Shown: positions 33,519-42,884, numbered from the stretch's first letter. The stretch: DNA of 64,000 nt from RYN-133 sp963785425 (GCA_963785425.1 CAWAVG010000004.1:558001-622000), one strand, 5' to 3'. Made by a program: numbers and translations. Notes: generated by a model from the sequence alone, not told the origin.

Positions 33519-34821
33519 GTGTCGTGGCGCCCGCCAGGCGCGTGTAGCCGAGCGCGGTGAGCAGGTAGGCCGCACCGATGGCCACCACCGACACGGGGGA
33601 GCGGCCGTCGGCGGGCAGGGCGAGTGCGACCAGCACCGCCGCGGTCACCACGGCGATGTTGAAGAGCATGTCGTAGAGGGCGAAGACGCGGCCGCGGAAC
33701 TCGTCGTCGACGTGGCGCTGCACGAGCGTGTCGACGCAGATCTTGAGCCCCTGCGCGCAGAAGCCGAGCGCCAGGGCCGCGGTCAGGTACAGCGGCAACC
33801 GGTAGGGCAGCACGAGTGCCAGCTGCGCCACGCCGGCTCCCGCGAGCATCGCGCCACACCACCGGGGCAGGCCCGTGCGTCGCGAGGCCGGTGGGGTCAC
33901 GAGCGCGGCCACCGCCGAGCCCACCGCGATCACGACGACGAGCTGGGCGAGCCCGGCCAGGCCCGTCCGCAGGGGCCCGTCGGCGGTGAACAGGTTGCGG
34001 AAGAGCAACACCGAGCACACCGCGAACAGCCCGTAACACAGGCGATGCACCCCGACTGCCGCGAGAGCGAGGAACGCCGGGCGCCGGCGGTGCAGGTGCG
34101 CGAGCCCGGCGGCGAGGCCGCGCGCGATCTCGCCGAGCGTCTCGCGGCGCGCGCGCTGACGTTCGTCCGGGCCGAGGGCCGCTCGGTCGAAGCCGCGCGC
34201 CCGCCACGCCGCGAGCAGGTACGGCAGGGCGGACGACGCGGCGAGTACCGCGTAGCTGCCGGTCGACGCGCCGCCCAGCAGAGCGCGCACCCCGACCGCC
34301 GCCGCGCCCCCTGCCGTCGTCGCGAGCGCACCGAGGGTCGTCGAGAGCGCGTTGGCGGTGACGAGCTCGTCCGAGGCGACCACGTGCGGCAGCGAGGCCG
34401 ACAGCGCCGACAGGAAGAACCGGCTGATCGACACGACCACCAGCGCGCTCGCGTAGAACGGCAGGCCGTGCAGGCCGCTCGCGATCTCGATGCTGATCGC
34501 GACGACGGCCAGGGCGCGCAGCACGCTCGTCCACACCAGCACGCGCCGGCGCCACCACCGGTCGAGCAGCACACCGGCGAAGGGCCCGATCACCGAGTAC
34601 GGCAGCAGGAGCACCGCGAAACCAGCCGCGACGTCGGCGGCGCGCGCCTGCCGCTCCGGATTGAACAGCACCGCGCCGGCAAGGCTGAGCTGGAAGGCGC
34701 CGTCGGCGAACTGGGCCGCGAGCCGGACCGAGAACAGCCGCCGGAAGCCGGGCGAGCGCAGCGCCGCGCGCAGGTGGTGGCGGTGGCGCAGCGTCGCTCC
34801 GGTAGCTGCGTCGGCGCCCAC
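33484..34821 (-). CDS. MFS-type multidrug/metabolite exporter
   Basis: A 445-residue membrane protein with about 12 hydrophobic helices and MFS hallmarks: PYSVIGPFAGVLLDRWWRRR (motif A-like loop between helices 2 and 3) and VDDEFRGRVFALYDMLFNI in the second half. Family resemblance is to single-component efflux permeases; the substrate is unknown. GTG 34819-34821 is chosen because the upstream frame lacks a better start. It diverges from yqgE. Confidence 0.82.
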   Translation of the reverse strand: MGADAATGATLRHRHHLRAALRSPGFRRLFSVRLAAQFADGAFQLSLAGAVLFNPERQARAADVAAGFAVLLLPYSVIGPFAGVLLDRWWRRRVLVWTSVLRALAVVAISIEIASGLHGLPFYASALVVVSISRFFLSALSASLPHVVASDELVTANALSTTLGALATTAGGAAAVGVRALLGGASTGSYAVLAASSALPYLLAAWRARGFDRAALGPDERQRARRETLGEIARGLAAGLAHLHRRRPAFLALAAVGVHRLCYGLFAVCSVLLFRNLFTADGPLRTGLAGLAQLVVVIAVGSAVAALVTPPASRRTGLPRWCGAMLAGAGVAQLALVLPYRLPLYLTAALALGFCAQGLKICVDTLVQRHVDDEFRGRVFALYDMLFNIAVVTAAVLVALALPADGRSPVSVVAIGAAYLLTALGYTRLAGATTLSPPAAEPTSV

Positions 34822-34893
34822 GCAGCAGACGTTAGCCGGGGTGCTCGGCCCGGGCGCTGGTGCCGACCCCCTGCCGCCCGCCAAGATGGGCAG

Positions 34894-35466
34894 GTGACGA
34901 GCTGGGGCGATCTCGGTGCGCTGGAGCCGGTGGGCGGACGGCTGCTGGTCGCCACGCCACTGCTGACCGATCCGCACTTCACCCGCGCCGTCGTCTACCT
35001 GCTCGAGCACGACGGCGGCGGGACGGTCGGCGTCGTGCTGAACCGTCCGAGCCACACCCCGGTCGGGCAGGTGCTGCCCAGCTGGCAGGACGCCGTCAGC
35101 GGCCCCGCGGTCGTGTTCAACGGCGGCCCCGTCCAGCCCGACGGCGCGCTGTGTCTCGGCCAGCTGGCGACCGACGGACCGGGGGTACGCCCGGTCGTCG
35201 ACGGCGTCGCGACGGTCGACCTCGACGGCGACGTCACGGTGATCACCGGGCTGACCCGCCGGCTGCGGGTGTTCGCCGGACACTCCGGGTGGGCACCCGA
35301 CCAACTGGACGCCGAGATCGCGGAGGGCGCGTGGTGGGTCGTTCCCGGTAGTCCCCGCGACCTGTTCAGCGACGACCCTCGTCCGATGTGGGCCCGCGTG
35401 TTGCGGCGCCAGCCGCCGCCGTTGTCGATCGTGTCGACGTACCCGCCCGATCCGTCGCTGAACTGA
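34894..35466 (+). CDS. YqgE/AlgH family protein
   Basis: A 190-residue UPF0301 protein: GRLLVATPLLTDPHFTRAVV then YLLEHDGGGTVGVVLNRPS, with FAGHSGWAPDQLDAEIAEGA and WWVVPGSPRDLF. This is a conserved soluble family of unestablished biochemical role. GTG 34894 is six bases after a CAAGAT hexamer. It is divergent from the MFS gene and seven bases upstream of the methyltransferase gene, so the two are likely co-transcribed. Confidence 0.92.
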   Translation: MTSWGDLGALEPVGGRLLVATPLLTDPHFTRAVVYLLEHDGGGTVGVVLNRPSHTPVGQVLPSWQDAVSGPAVVFNGGPVQPDGALCLGQLATDGPGVRPVVDGVATVDLDGDVTVITGLTRRLRVFAGHSGWAPDQLDAEIAEGAWWVVPGSPRDLFSDDPRPMWARVLRRQPPPLSIVSTYPPDPSLN

Positions 35467-35473
35467 TCGCGCT

Positions 35474-36358
35474 GTGCGACCGATGCCGGTGCTCGGCGAC
35501 AAGAACCTGGTCATCGCCGGCGACAATCTCGCCGTGCTCCCGTCGTTGCCGGACGGCGCGTTCACCCTGATCTACCTCGACCCCCCGTTCAACACCGGTC
35601 GCGCGCAGGTGCGCCGCCCGCTGACCGCGCGCCGGTCGGCGACCGGGTCGCGGGTGGGCTTCGGCGGACACACCTACGAGACCGTGCGCGGCCGGATCAC
35701 CGCCTACGACGACGTGTTCGCCGACTACTGGGCCTTCCTCGAGCCGCGGCTGGAGCAGGCGTGGCGGCTGCTCGCCGGTGACGGCACCCTGTACCTGCAT
35801 CTGGACTACCGCGAGGTGCACTACGCGAAGGTGCTGCTCGATGCGCTGTTCGGCCGAGAGTGCTTCCTCAACGAGATCGTGTGGGCCTACGACTTCGGGG
35901 CCCGGGCCACGCGCAAGTGGCCGGCCAAGCACGACACGATCCTCGTGTACGTGAAGGACCCGGCGGCCTATCATTTCGACGCCGCGGCGGTCGACCGCGA
36001 GCCCTACATGGCGCCCGGCCTCGTCGGTGCCGAGAAGGCAGCCCGCGGCAAGCTGCCGACCGACGTGTGGTGGCACACCATCGTGTCGCCGACCGGCAAG
36101 GAGAAGACCGGTTACCCGACCCAGAAGCCTGAGGGCGTCCTGCGGCGCATCGTGCTCGCCTCGTCACGTCCCGGCGACTGGGTTCTGGACTTCTTCGCCG
36201 GCAGCGGGACGCTGGGTGCGGTCGCCCGCGACACCGGGCGTCGGTTCGTCCTCGTCGACGACAACCCGGACGCTGTCGAGGTCATGCGCCGCCGTCTCGC
36301 CGGCGACGGCGTGCTGTTCGAATCCGGGGACGGCGCAGTTCTCGATGACGGCCCATGA
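35474..36358 (+). CDS. Site-specific DNA methyltransferase (orphan, DPPF type)
   Basis: A 294-residue N6-adenine/N4-cytosine DNA methyltransferase. The catalytic motif IV LIYLDPPFNTG lies at residues 33-41, the TQKP motif (YPTQKPEGVLRRIVLAS) at about 214-230, and the SAM motif I DFFAGSGTLGAVARDTGRRF at 239 onward, an order typical of beta-class enzymes. No restriction endonuclease gene is adjacent, so it is an orphan methylase. GTG 35474 is used; ATG 35483 is an alternative. Its target site and role (epigenetic or restriction-avoidance) cannot be read from sequence. Confidence 0.88.
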   Translation: MRPMPVLGDKNLVIAGDNLAVLPSLPDGAFTLIYLDPPFNTGRAQVRRPLTARRSATGSRVGFGGHTYETVRGRITAYDDVFADYWAFLEPRLEQAWRLLAGDGTLYLHLDYREVHYAKVLLDALFGRECFLNEIVWAYDFGARATRKWPAKHDTILVYVKDPAAYHFDAAAVDREPYMAPGLVGAEKAARGKLPTDVWWHTIVSPTGKEKTGYPTQKPEGVLRRIVLASSRPGDWVLDFFAGSGTLGAVARDTGRRFVLVDDNPDAVEVMRRRLAGDGVLFESGDGAVLDDGP

Positions 36359-36409
36359 TTCGCGAGCGGAGCGCCGCGTCGACAGTGAACCCACGTTCGT
36401 CGCGTGAGG

Positions 36410-37498
36410 TCAGGTCAGCCCGTCGCGCAGGCGGGCCGCCGCGTCCTCGGGCGCCACGTCGTTGATCCAGACCGCAGCTCCGGACTCCGACCCGGCCAGG
36501 TACTTGAGCTTCCCTTCGGCGCGCCGGATCGTGAAGATCTCCGCGCCGAGATGCCACGGGTCACGCGACTGCCGTGCCGGCGCCTGCTGCCACCCGGCGA
36601 TGTACGGCGTCGGGGTGTCGAAGAGCCGGTCGAAGGCGCGCAGCACGGTGAGGTACATCTGCGCGAGGTCCTTGCGTTCCACGTCGTCCAGCGCGGGCAG
36701 GTCGGGCAGGTGGCGCCGCGGCACGACCCGCACCTCGTAGGGCCAGCGCGCCGCGAACGGGACGTAGGCGACCCACGACTCCGACTGGGTGACGATGCGC
36801 GTGCCCTCGTCCAGCTCGGCGCTGAGCAGGTCGCACTGCAGGCACCGGCCGGTGCGCTCGAGGTGACGCTCGAAGGCCTCGGCGGTGCGGTAGAAGCGTG
36901 GCGGCACGAACGGATACCCGTAGATCTGCCCGTGCGGGTGGCTCAGCGTCACCCCGATCTCCTCGCCGCGGTTCTCGAAGCAGAACACGTAGTCGATCGA
37001 GTCGATGGCCTGCAACGCTGTGGTGCGGTCGGCCCACGCATCGATGACGGTCTCGACCTGCGCGACAGGCAGTTGCGAGAAGGAGGAGTCGTGATCGCTG
37101 CTGAAGCACACGACCTCGCACCGACCGGCGCCCGGCCCCGACCGGAACGGTGGCACGTCGATGAGCGGAACGGTGTCTGCCGAGCGCAGCGAGAACGAGG
37201 GGAAGCGGTTCTCGAAGACCACCACCTCGTAGTCGGGTGCGGGGATCTCGGTCTGCTTCCCGTCGCGGGACGGGTCCAGTGGGCACAGATCGGCGGGCGG
37301 CCGGTAGGTGCGTGCCTGGCGATGACCGGCGATCACCGAGTAGTCGCGCATCAAGGGGTTCCACCGCATCTGCGAAGTCGTCTCCGCATGCGGCAGATCG
37401 GTCCGGCTGTCACGCGCGCTGCGGTCACGTCCTGCTTCGCGGTCGTAGTAGATGAGCTCGCGTCCGTCGGCGAGCGTGATAGCGGTGCGGTGCGTCAT
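36410..37498 (-). CDS. galT: Galactose-1-phosphate uridylyltransferase
   Basis: GalT exchanges UMP between UDP-glucose and galactose-1-phosphate in the Leloir pathway. The 362-residue product carries the catalytic His motif LSHPHGQIYGYPFVPPRFY, the early MRWNPLMRDYSVIAGHRQAR, the metal-site cysteine pair RCLQCDLLSAE, and the C-terminal DPWHLGAEIFTIRR. It diverges from galK with only 29 bases between the start codons, so their promoters must overlap. It is convergent with the methyltransferase gene. Confidence 0.96.
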   Translation of the reverse strand: MTHRTAITLADGRELIYYDREAGRDRSARDSRTDLPHAETTSQMRWNPLMRDYSVIAGHRQARTYRPPADLCPLDPSRDGKQTEIPAPDYEVVVFENRFPSFSLRSADTVPLIDVPPFRSGPGAGRCEVVCFSSDHDSSFSQLPVAQVETVIDAWADRTTALQAIDSIDYVFCFENRGEEIGVTLSHPHGQIYGYPFVPPRFYRTAEAFERHLERTGRCLQCDLLSAELDEGTRIVTQSESWVAYVPFAARWPYEVRVVPRRHLPDLPALDDVERKDLAQMYLTVLRAFDRLFDTPTPYIAGWQQAPARQSRDPWHLGAEIFTIRRAEGKLKYLAGSESGAAVWINDVAPEDAAARLRDGLT

Positions 37499-37527
37499 TA
37501 CCCCACCGACCTGATAGAACTGAGCCC

Positions 37528-38619
37528 GTGTCGATCCGTTGGCGTGCGCCGGGGCGAGTCAACCTGATCGGGGAACACACCGATTACAACGACGGATTCG
37601 CGCTTCCGTTCGCCATAGGTCTCGGATGCGATGCGACGGTCGACCGGCGTGACGACGACATCGTGCACATCACCTCCGGGCAGCGCGACGACGCGGTGCG
37701 CATCGCCCTCGACGACCTCGAACCGGGGGTGGGCGACTGGGCCGCGTATGCGGCCGGCGTCGTGTGGACGTTGCGCGAACAGGGTGTCGCTGTCGGCGGA
37801 GTCGACATCGCGCTCGACGCCGACGTGCCGGGTGGCTCGGGGCTGTCGTCGTCCGCTGCCGTGGTGTGTTCGGTGACCTGCGCGCTGGACGAGTTGTTCG
37901 GTGCGCACCTGGATCCCGCGCAACTGCTCGCGGTGTCGCGCCGCGCCGAGAACGACTACGTCGGTGCCCCGACCGGCGGGATGGACCAGCTCGTCTCGTT
38001 GCACGCGACCGAGGGCAACGCGCTGTTCTGCGACATGCGCACGCTCGACGTGGACCAGGTGCCCTTCGACGTCGCGGCCGACGGGCTCGCTGTGCTCGTG
38101 CTCGACAGCGGCGCCGAGCACCGCCACGCCGACGGCGAGTACCGGCAGCGGCGCGAGGGTTGCGAGCGCGCCGCACGGCTGCTCGGCGTGGACGCGTTGC
38201 GCGACGTCGCGCTCGCCGGCCTCGACGAGACCCTCGCGCGGCTCCCCGATGACGAGCTGCGCCGCTTTGTCCGGCACATCGTCACCGAGGACGACCGGGT
38301 GCTGCAGACGGTCGAGCTGCTGCACGCCGGCCGGATCCGCGACATCGGACCGGTGCTGACCGCGTCGCACGCGTCCATGCGCGACGACTACCGCATCACG
38401 ATTCCCGAGCTCGACGTCGCGGCGGACACGTTGGTGTCGGCGGGAGCGTACGGCGCCCGGATGACCGGTGGCGGCTTCGGCGGTTGCGTCATCGCGTTGC
38501 TCGACGTCGATGCACTCGACACCGCCGTGGCGGCGGTGCGCTCGGCCTACGACGAGCACGGCTTTCGTGCTCCGCGTCCGATGAGCCTCCGCCCGGAACG
38601 CGGAGCGCATCGACGCTGA
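37528..38619 (+). CDS. galK: Galactokinase
   Basis: GalK phosphorylates galactose at C1. The 363-residue GHMP kinase starts with the galactokinase signature GRVNLIGEHTDYNDGFALPF, has the ATP loop VPGGSGLSSSAAVVCSVTCA and the C-terminal ARMTGGGFGGCVIAL. GTG 37528 follows a TAGAAC hexamer by seven bases, suggesting a leaderless message. With galT it forms a divergent Leloir pair beside a sugar ABC importer, though no galE is present in the window. Confidence 0.96.
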   Translation: MSIRWRAPGRVNLIGEHTDYNDGFALPFAIGLGCDATVDRRDDDIVHITSGQRDDAVRIALDDLEPGVGDWAAYAAGVVWTLREQGVAVGGVDIALDADVPGGSGLSSSAAVVCSVTCALDELFGAHLDPAQLLAVSRRAENDYVGAPTGGMDQLVSLHATEGNALFCDMRTLDVDQVPFDVAADGLAVLVLDSGAEHRHADGEYRQRREGCERAARLLGVDALRDVALAGLDETLARLPDDELRRFVRHIVTEDDRVLQTVELLHAGRIRDIGPVLTASHASMRDDYRITIPELDVAADTLVSAGAYGARMTGGGFGGCVIALLDVDALDTAVAAVRSAYDEHGFRAPRPMSLRPERGAHRR

Positions 38620-38647
38620 GCCCGGCGAGGTCAGCGTGTCCATCGGC

Positions 38648-39577
38648 TCAACCCTTGGTGCCGCCGAGCGTCAGTCCGGCCACGAACTGACGCTGCAGGA
38701 GGAAGTAGATGATCAGCGTCGGGATGACCGTGATGGTCGCCCCGGCCGCAATCAGGTTGTCGTTGTTGAGGAACTGGCCCTGCAGGTTGTTGATCGCGGT
38801 CGTGATCGGCAGCCGGTTGCCGCTGGTGATCAGCAGCAGCGGCCAGAAGAACTCGTTGTATACCCAGATCACCTCGAGGGTGCCGAGTGCGGCGATCGCG
38901 GGCCGGCACAGCGGCAGGATGATCGAGCGGTACATCTTCCAGACGCCGCAGCCGTCGACCAGCGCGGCCTCGGTGAGCTCGGCGGGCAGCGCCCGCATGT
39001 AGTTGCTCATCACGAAGGTGCAGAACCCGAGCTGGAACGCCGTGATGATGATGATCACGCCCCAGTAGGTGTTGAGCAGGCTGCCCGAGTCGCTGACGCT
39101 GTACGGCAGGTGGATCAGCCGGTACATCTCGAACACCGGCGTTGCGAGCACCTGCGGCGGCAGCAGGTTCCCCGCCGTGAACAGGATCAGCAGCGTGACG
39201 TTGAACCGCCAGCTGAACCGCGAGACGGCGAATGCCATGAGCGAGGCGAGGAACAGCGTGACGATCACGGTCGGGATCACGATGATCGCCGAGTTGACGA
39301 GCGCGGTGGAGAAGCCGCCCTGGCTCCACGCCGTCGAGTAATTGTTGAACGTCAGCTTGTGCGCGATGCTGAACGGACCGTTCTGATCTACGTCCGCCTT
39401 CGGACGCAGCGAGACGTACAACGTCCACAGCAGCGGCACGAGCCAGAACAGGCCCAGCGCTATCAGGAACAGGTGCGTCCCGAAGCGCGGGCGCCGCGAA
39501 CCGCGACCGGCCACGTGGTGTTCGGGCTGGGCGGCCAGCGGATCGAGCGGGCGAGGATCGGCCAGGGTGTCGGTCAC
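38648..39577 (-). CDS. Carbohydrate ABC transporter permease (MalG type)
   Basis: A 309-residue inner-membrane permease with six predicted helices and the ATPase-docking EAA loop TEAALVDGCGVWKMYRSIIL. The cytoplasmic N terminus is followed by a first helix FLIALGLFWLVPLLWTLYVS and the conserved RPKAD segment. It overlaps the upstream permease in ATGA and is the last gene of the operon, ending 28 bases from galK. Substrate unknown; galactose or a galactoside is suggested by the gal neighbours. Confidence 0.92.
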   Translation of the reverse strand: MTDTLADPRPLDPLAAQPEHHVAGRGSRRPRFGTHLFLIALGLFWLVPLLWTLYVSLRPKADVDQNGPFSIAHKLTFNNYSTAWSQGGFSTALVNSAIIVIPTVIVTLFLASLMAFAVSRFSWRFNVTLLILFTAGNLLPPQVLATPVFEMYRLIHLPYSVSDSGSLLNTYWGVIIIITAFQLGFCTFVMSNYMRALPAELTEAALVDGCGVWKMYRSIILPLCRPAIAALGTLEVIWVYNEFFWPLLLITSGNRLPITTAINNLQGQFLNNDNLIAAGATITVIPTLIIYFLLQRQFVAGLTLGGTKG

Positions 39578-40554
39578 GGCTGCTTGTCCTTCCCGAACGT
39601 ACGGCTCAGATAGATGACGATCGGGACGAGCGACACGACGAGCAGGACGACGGCCAACGCGGAGCCGATGCCGATGACTTGGCCTTCACCGATCAGGTTC
39701 TGCACGACCAAGGCGCTCATCAATTCGAGGCCGTTGGTGCCGTGGTTGAAGATCCAGACGATGTCGAAGGCGCGCAGCGACTCGATGATGGTCACGACGA
39801 CGACGACGATGTTGATCGGGCGCATCGCCGGGAACACGACGCGGAAGAAGATCTGTCGTTCGTTCGCGCCGTCGATCGCGGCCGCTTCCTTCAGGGCCGG
39901 GTCGACGCCCTTCAAGCCGGCCAAGTACAAGATCATGATGTAGCCGACGTGTTTCCACGTCGCCGCGATCAGTGCTGACCAGATGTTGATGTTCGGGTCG
40001 CCGAGCCAGTCGATCGCTCCGGGTTGCCCGGCGTCCTTGCTCTTGGCGAACAGGCCGATGACGCTGTCGATGAGACCGTCGGCCGGTGAGTACATCAGCT
40101 TCCAGATGATGCCGACCAGCGCCAGCGAGAGCATCACCGGTACGAAGAACACGGTCTGATAGATGCGGCTGCCGCGGATGCGCTGGTCGAGCAGCACCGC
40201 GATGAGCAGACCGAGCGGAGTCGCGATGACGCCGAGGAACAGCAGCCACAGGACGTTGTGGCGCACCGCCGGCCAGAACTGCGGGTAGTCCTGGAAGATG
40301 TAGGAGTAGTTGCCGACACCGTTGGACTTGATGTCGCCGAGCGCGAGCCCGTTCCACTTGGTGAACGACAACCCGACCGAGGCCACGGTCGGCAACCAGA
40401 TCATCACGAGTTCGACCAGGACCGGAATCCCGACCATGAACCCGAGGACGATCTTGTCGCGCTTGGTCAACCGTTGCAGCCGCTTGCGGCCCTTGGCAGG
40501 CGTCGCCGGTCGCTGCTCCGGCGCAGTCGCGACCAGGGGCGGGTTGTCGCTCAT
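39574..40554 (-). CDS. Carbohydrate ABC transporter permease (MalF type)
   Basis: A 326-residue permease with helices including IVLGFMVGIPVLVELVMIWL and VLWLLFLGVIATPLGLLIAV, and the EAA loop KEAAAIDGANERQIFFRVVF. It pairs with the MalG-type permease to form the channel. It starts eight bases after the binding-protein gene. No ABC ATPase gene is present in the window; a shared MsmK-like ATPase elsewhere would be needed. Confidence 0.92.
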   Translation of the reverse strand: MSDNPPLVATAPEQRPATPAKGRKRLQRLTKRDKIVLGFMVGIPVLVELVMIWLPTVASVGLSFTKWNGLALGDIKSNGVGNYSYIFQDYPQFWPAVRHNVLWLLFLGVIATPLGLLIAVLLDQRIRGSRIYQTVFFVPVMLSLALVGIIWKLMYSPADGLIDSVIGLFAKSKDAGQPGAIDWLGDPNINIWSALIAATWKHVGYIMILYLAGLKGVDPALKEAAAIDGANERQIFFRVVFPAMRPINIVVVVVTIIESLRAFDIVWIFNHGTNGLELMSALVVQNLIGEGQVIGIGSALAVVLLVVSLVPIVIYLSRTFGKDKQP

Positions 40555-40562
40555 CTGGGTCC

Positions 40563-41879
40563 TTACTGCTGTGCGTACAGCTGCTTCGCCTGATTCTCCA
40601 CGGTCGAGGTGTCGAAGTTGCCGGTCTTCAGGAAGGTCTGCAACGCCGGGATCATCACATCGTTGGCGAAGGCCGGGAGCGCGTCACGGTCGAGGAACTG
40701 CGAGATGTACTTCGCGTTGGCGATCGTCTGTTGCGCCTTCTTGCCCAGCGGGCTCAGGTAGTCCAGGCTCGCCTTCAGGTTCGTCTCGATCTGGTTCGGG
40801 TCCTTGGAGCTGTACGCGTTCTGCCCCTCCGGGCTGCCGCCGAAGGCGAGGAGGTCCTTGGCGGCCTGGTTGTCGCCGCCCTTCTTCGACAGCATGTACC
40901 CGTCGATCGGCGCTTCGAGCGCGTCCTGGCCGTTCGACTCGGTCAGGATCGGGAACTCGAAGAAGTCGATGTCGTCGAGGGTGGCCTTGTCGGTGAACTG
41001 CTGCGTGACGAACGAGCCGAGCAGGAACATGCCCGCCTGCTTGTGCGCGAGCTTCAGCGCGGTGTCCTGCCACGTCAGCCCGAGGGCCTGCGGATCCTGG
41101 TAGGGCAGCACCGACTTCCAGGTGTCGAAGACGTTCTGGACCTGCTTGCTGTTCCAGCTCTCCTTGTGCGCCATCAGGTCGATGTGGAACTGGTAGCCGT
41201 TCAGGCGCATGTTGAAGTAGTCGAACGTGCCCATCGCCGGCCAGCCGTCCTTGTCGCCGAAGGCGATCGGGATCAGCCCGTCCTTCTTCATCTGCGCGCA
41301 CAGGGCCTTGTAGTCGTCGAACGTCTTGGGGATCTGGTAGCCGTTCTTCTGGAACAAGCTCTTGCTGTAGAAGACCGCCCACGGATAGTTGTAGTTCGGC
41401 ACGAAGTACTTCTTGCCGTCGTCGCCCGTGGACGCCTGCTGGATGCCCTTGCCGAAGTTGTCGGCGCCGAGCTTGTCCCACACGTCATCGAGCGGCGCGA
41501 CCAGACCCTTTGCCGCGTAGTACCGCATGCGGTAGCCGGCGAACCAGGTGAACGCGTCGTCCGGCGAACCCTGCAGGTAGGAGTTGATCGCGTTCTGGAA
41601 GTCGTTGTGCGACTTGGTGTTGATGGTGACCTTGTCGCCGGACTTCTTCTCGAACGCGCTCACGACCGCGGCGATGCCGGTCTTCGGCACGGGGTCCGAC
41701 GCGCTCGACCCGAGCGTCGTCGATGTCGAACCGCCGCCGCCACCGCTGCTGCTCGCCCCGGTGCATGCCGCGAGCAGCGGGAGGCCCGCCACTCCGGCCG
41801 CGCCCACGGCGGCCCCCTTCAGGATCGAGCGTCGGCTCGGCGCGAAGCCGCCGAGTTGCGGTGCGGTGGGTTCGGGCAT
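40563..41879 (-). CDS. Sugar ABC transporter substrate-binding lipoprotein
   Basis: A 438-residue extracellular binding protein. Its N terminus combines a twin-arginine motif (SRRSILKGAAVGAAGVAG) with a lipobox (LPLLAAC), so it is probably Tat-exported and lipid-anchored. A Ser/Gly linker follows, then a SBP_bac_1-type fold (VVSAFEKKSGDKVTINTKSH; later KGLVAPLDDVWDKLG and YNYPWAVFYSKSLFQKNGYQ). It is first in the importer operon, so the ligand is likely a mono- or oligosaccharide. Confidence 0.92.
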   Translation of the reverse strand: MPEPTAPQLGGFAPSRRSILKGAAVGAAGVAGLPLLAACTGASSSGGGGGSTSTTLGSSASDPVPKTGIAAVVSAFEKKSGDKVTINTKSHNDFQNAINSYLQGSPDDAFTWFAGYRMRYYAAKGLVAPLDDVWDKLGADNFGKGIQQASTGDDGKKYFVPNYNYPWAVFYSKSLFQKNGYQIPKTFDDYKALCAQMKKDGLIPIAFGDKDGWPAMGTFDYFNMRLNGYQFHIDLMAHKESWNSKQVQNVFDTWKSVLPYQDPQALGLTWQDTALKLAHKQAGMFLLGSFVTQQFTDKATLDDIDFFEFPILTESNGQDALEAPIDGYMLSKKGGDNQAAKDLLAFGGSPEGQNAYSSKDPNQIETNLKASLDYLSPLGKKAQQTIANAKYISQFLDRDALPAFANDVMIPALQTFLKTGNFDTSTVENQAKQLYAQQ

Positions 41880-41934
41880 GGGTGCCTCCTCGGCAACGAC
41901 GGTGTGACGCTGGTCGCCTGGCGTCGAAAATCAA

Positions 41935-41958
41935 CCGTAATTCATCAGAATTCAACGG
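41935..41958. promoter_or_regulatory. Imperfect inverted repeat upstream of the ABC importer; candidate DeoR operator
   Basis: CCGTAATTC and GAATTCAACGG face each other across ATCA, within an AT-rich patch that stands out from its surroundings, 56 bases before the binding-protein start. The DeoR-type regulator gene is directly upstream, so it is the natural candidate to bind here. Confidence 0.45.
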
Positions 41959-42074
41959 GACCGTCAAGGGATCGACACTCATTCGTGACCGCACCAGCGC
42001 GGATCCGGCGAGATAACGTCGGAAAAGCGCACCAAACCGGGGCAATCCGGCAGTTGGAACGTGTGCGAATCTGT

Positions 42075-42884
42075 TTAGGCCGTGTTAGTTCTTGCTGGAG
42101 TGGCGTCGCGGTCGACATCGACGAGGCGCACCGTGCGCACCTGCTCGGCCAGCGCGGCGCGCGCGTCCGGAGCCAGCCCGCTGTCGGTGATGACGACGTC
42201 GGCCGCGGCCAGCGGGGCGAACGAGGCGAGGCCGACGGATCCCCACTTCGTGGAGTCCGCGCACACGACCACCTGATCGGCGCTGGCGATGAGGGCCCGG
42301 TTCGTCTCGGCCTCGGCGAGGTTGGGAGTCGTGAATCCGGCGCCCGGATCCATACCGTGCACGCCGAGGAACAGCTGATCGACGTGCAGGCTGCGGATCG
42401 CCTGGTCGGCCACCGGGCCGACCAGCGCCGCGCTGGGCGTGCGCACCCCGCCGGTCAGGATCACCACCTGGTCCGTGGCCTTGCCGGAGCCGGCGATCAG
42501 GTCGGCGACGGTCGTGGAGTTGGTGACGATGGTCAGCCCGGCGATGTCGCGGACGTGCTGGGCCAATCCCCAGGTCGTTGTCCCCGCCGAGACCGCGATC
42601 GCCGATCCGGGACGGATCATGGTGGCGGCCATCTCGGCGATGGCGTTCTTGGCGGGCAGCTCCAGGCTCGACTTGGCTTCGAAGCCGGGCTCGTCCGACG
42701 ACGTCGTGGTGAGCACGGCTCCGCCGTGCACCTTGTACACCGACCCGTCCGCGGCGAGCTGCTCGAGATCGCGCCGGATGGTCATGTCCGAGACGCCGAA
42801 CAGCGCCGTCAGGTCGGCCACCCGCGCCCAGCCGTGCTCCTGGAGCTCGGCCAGGATGCGGGCCTGGCGTTGCTTCGCGAGCAT
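42075..42884 (-). CDS. DeoR-family transcriptional regulator
   Basis: A 269-residue DeoR/GlpR-type repressor. The N-terminal winged HTH (QARILAELQEHGWARVADLT, then LFGVSDMTIRRDLEQLAADG) is followed by the sugar-phosphate-sensing DeoRC domain (VSAGTTTWGLAQHVRD, LTGGVRTPSAALVGPVAD, ADSTKWGSVGLASFAPL). ATG 42884 is chosen as closest to the HTH; a GTG nine bases upstream is possible. It precedes the sugar importer on the same strand and probably controls it in response to a phosphorylated sugar. Confidence 0.93.
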   Translation of the reverse strand: MLAKQRQARILAELQEHGWARVADLTALFGVSDMTIRRDLEQLAADGSVYKVHGGAVLTTTSSDEPGFEAKSSLELPAKNAIAEMAATMIRPGSAIAVSAGTTTWGLAQHVRDIAGLTIVTNSTTVADLIAGSGKATDQVVILTGGVRTPSAALVGPVADQAIRSLHVDQLFLGVHGMDPGAGFTTPNLAEAETNRALIASADQVVVCADSTKWGSVGLASFAPLAAADVVITDSGLAPDARAALAEQVRTVRLVDVDRDATPARTNTA

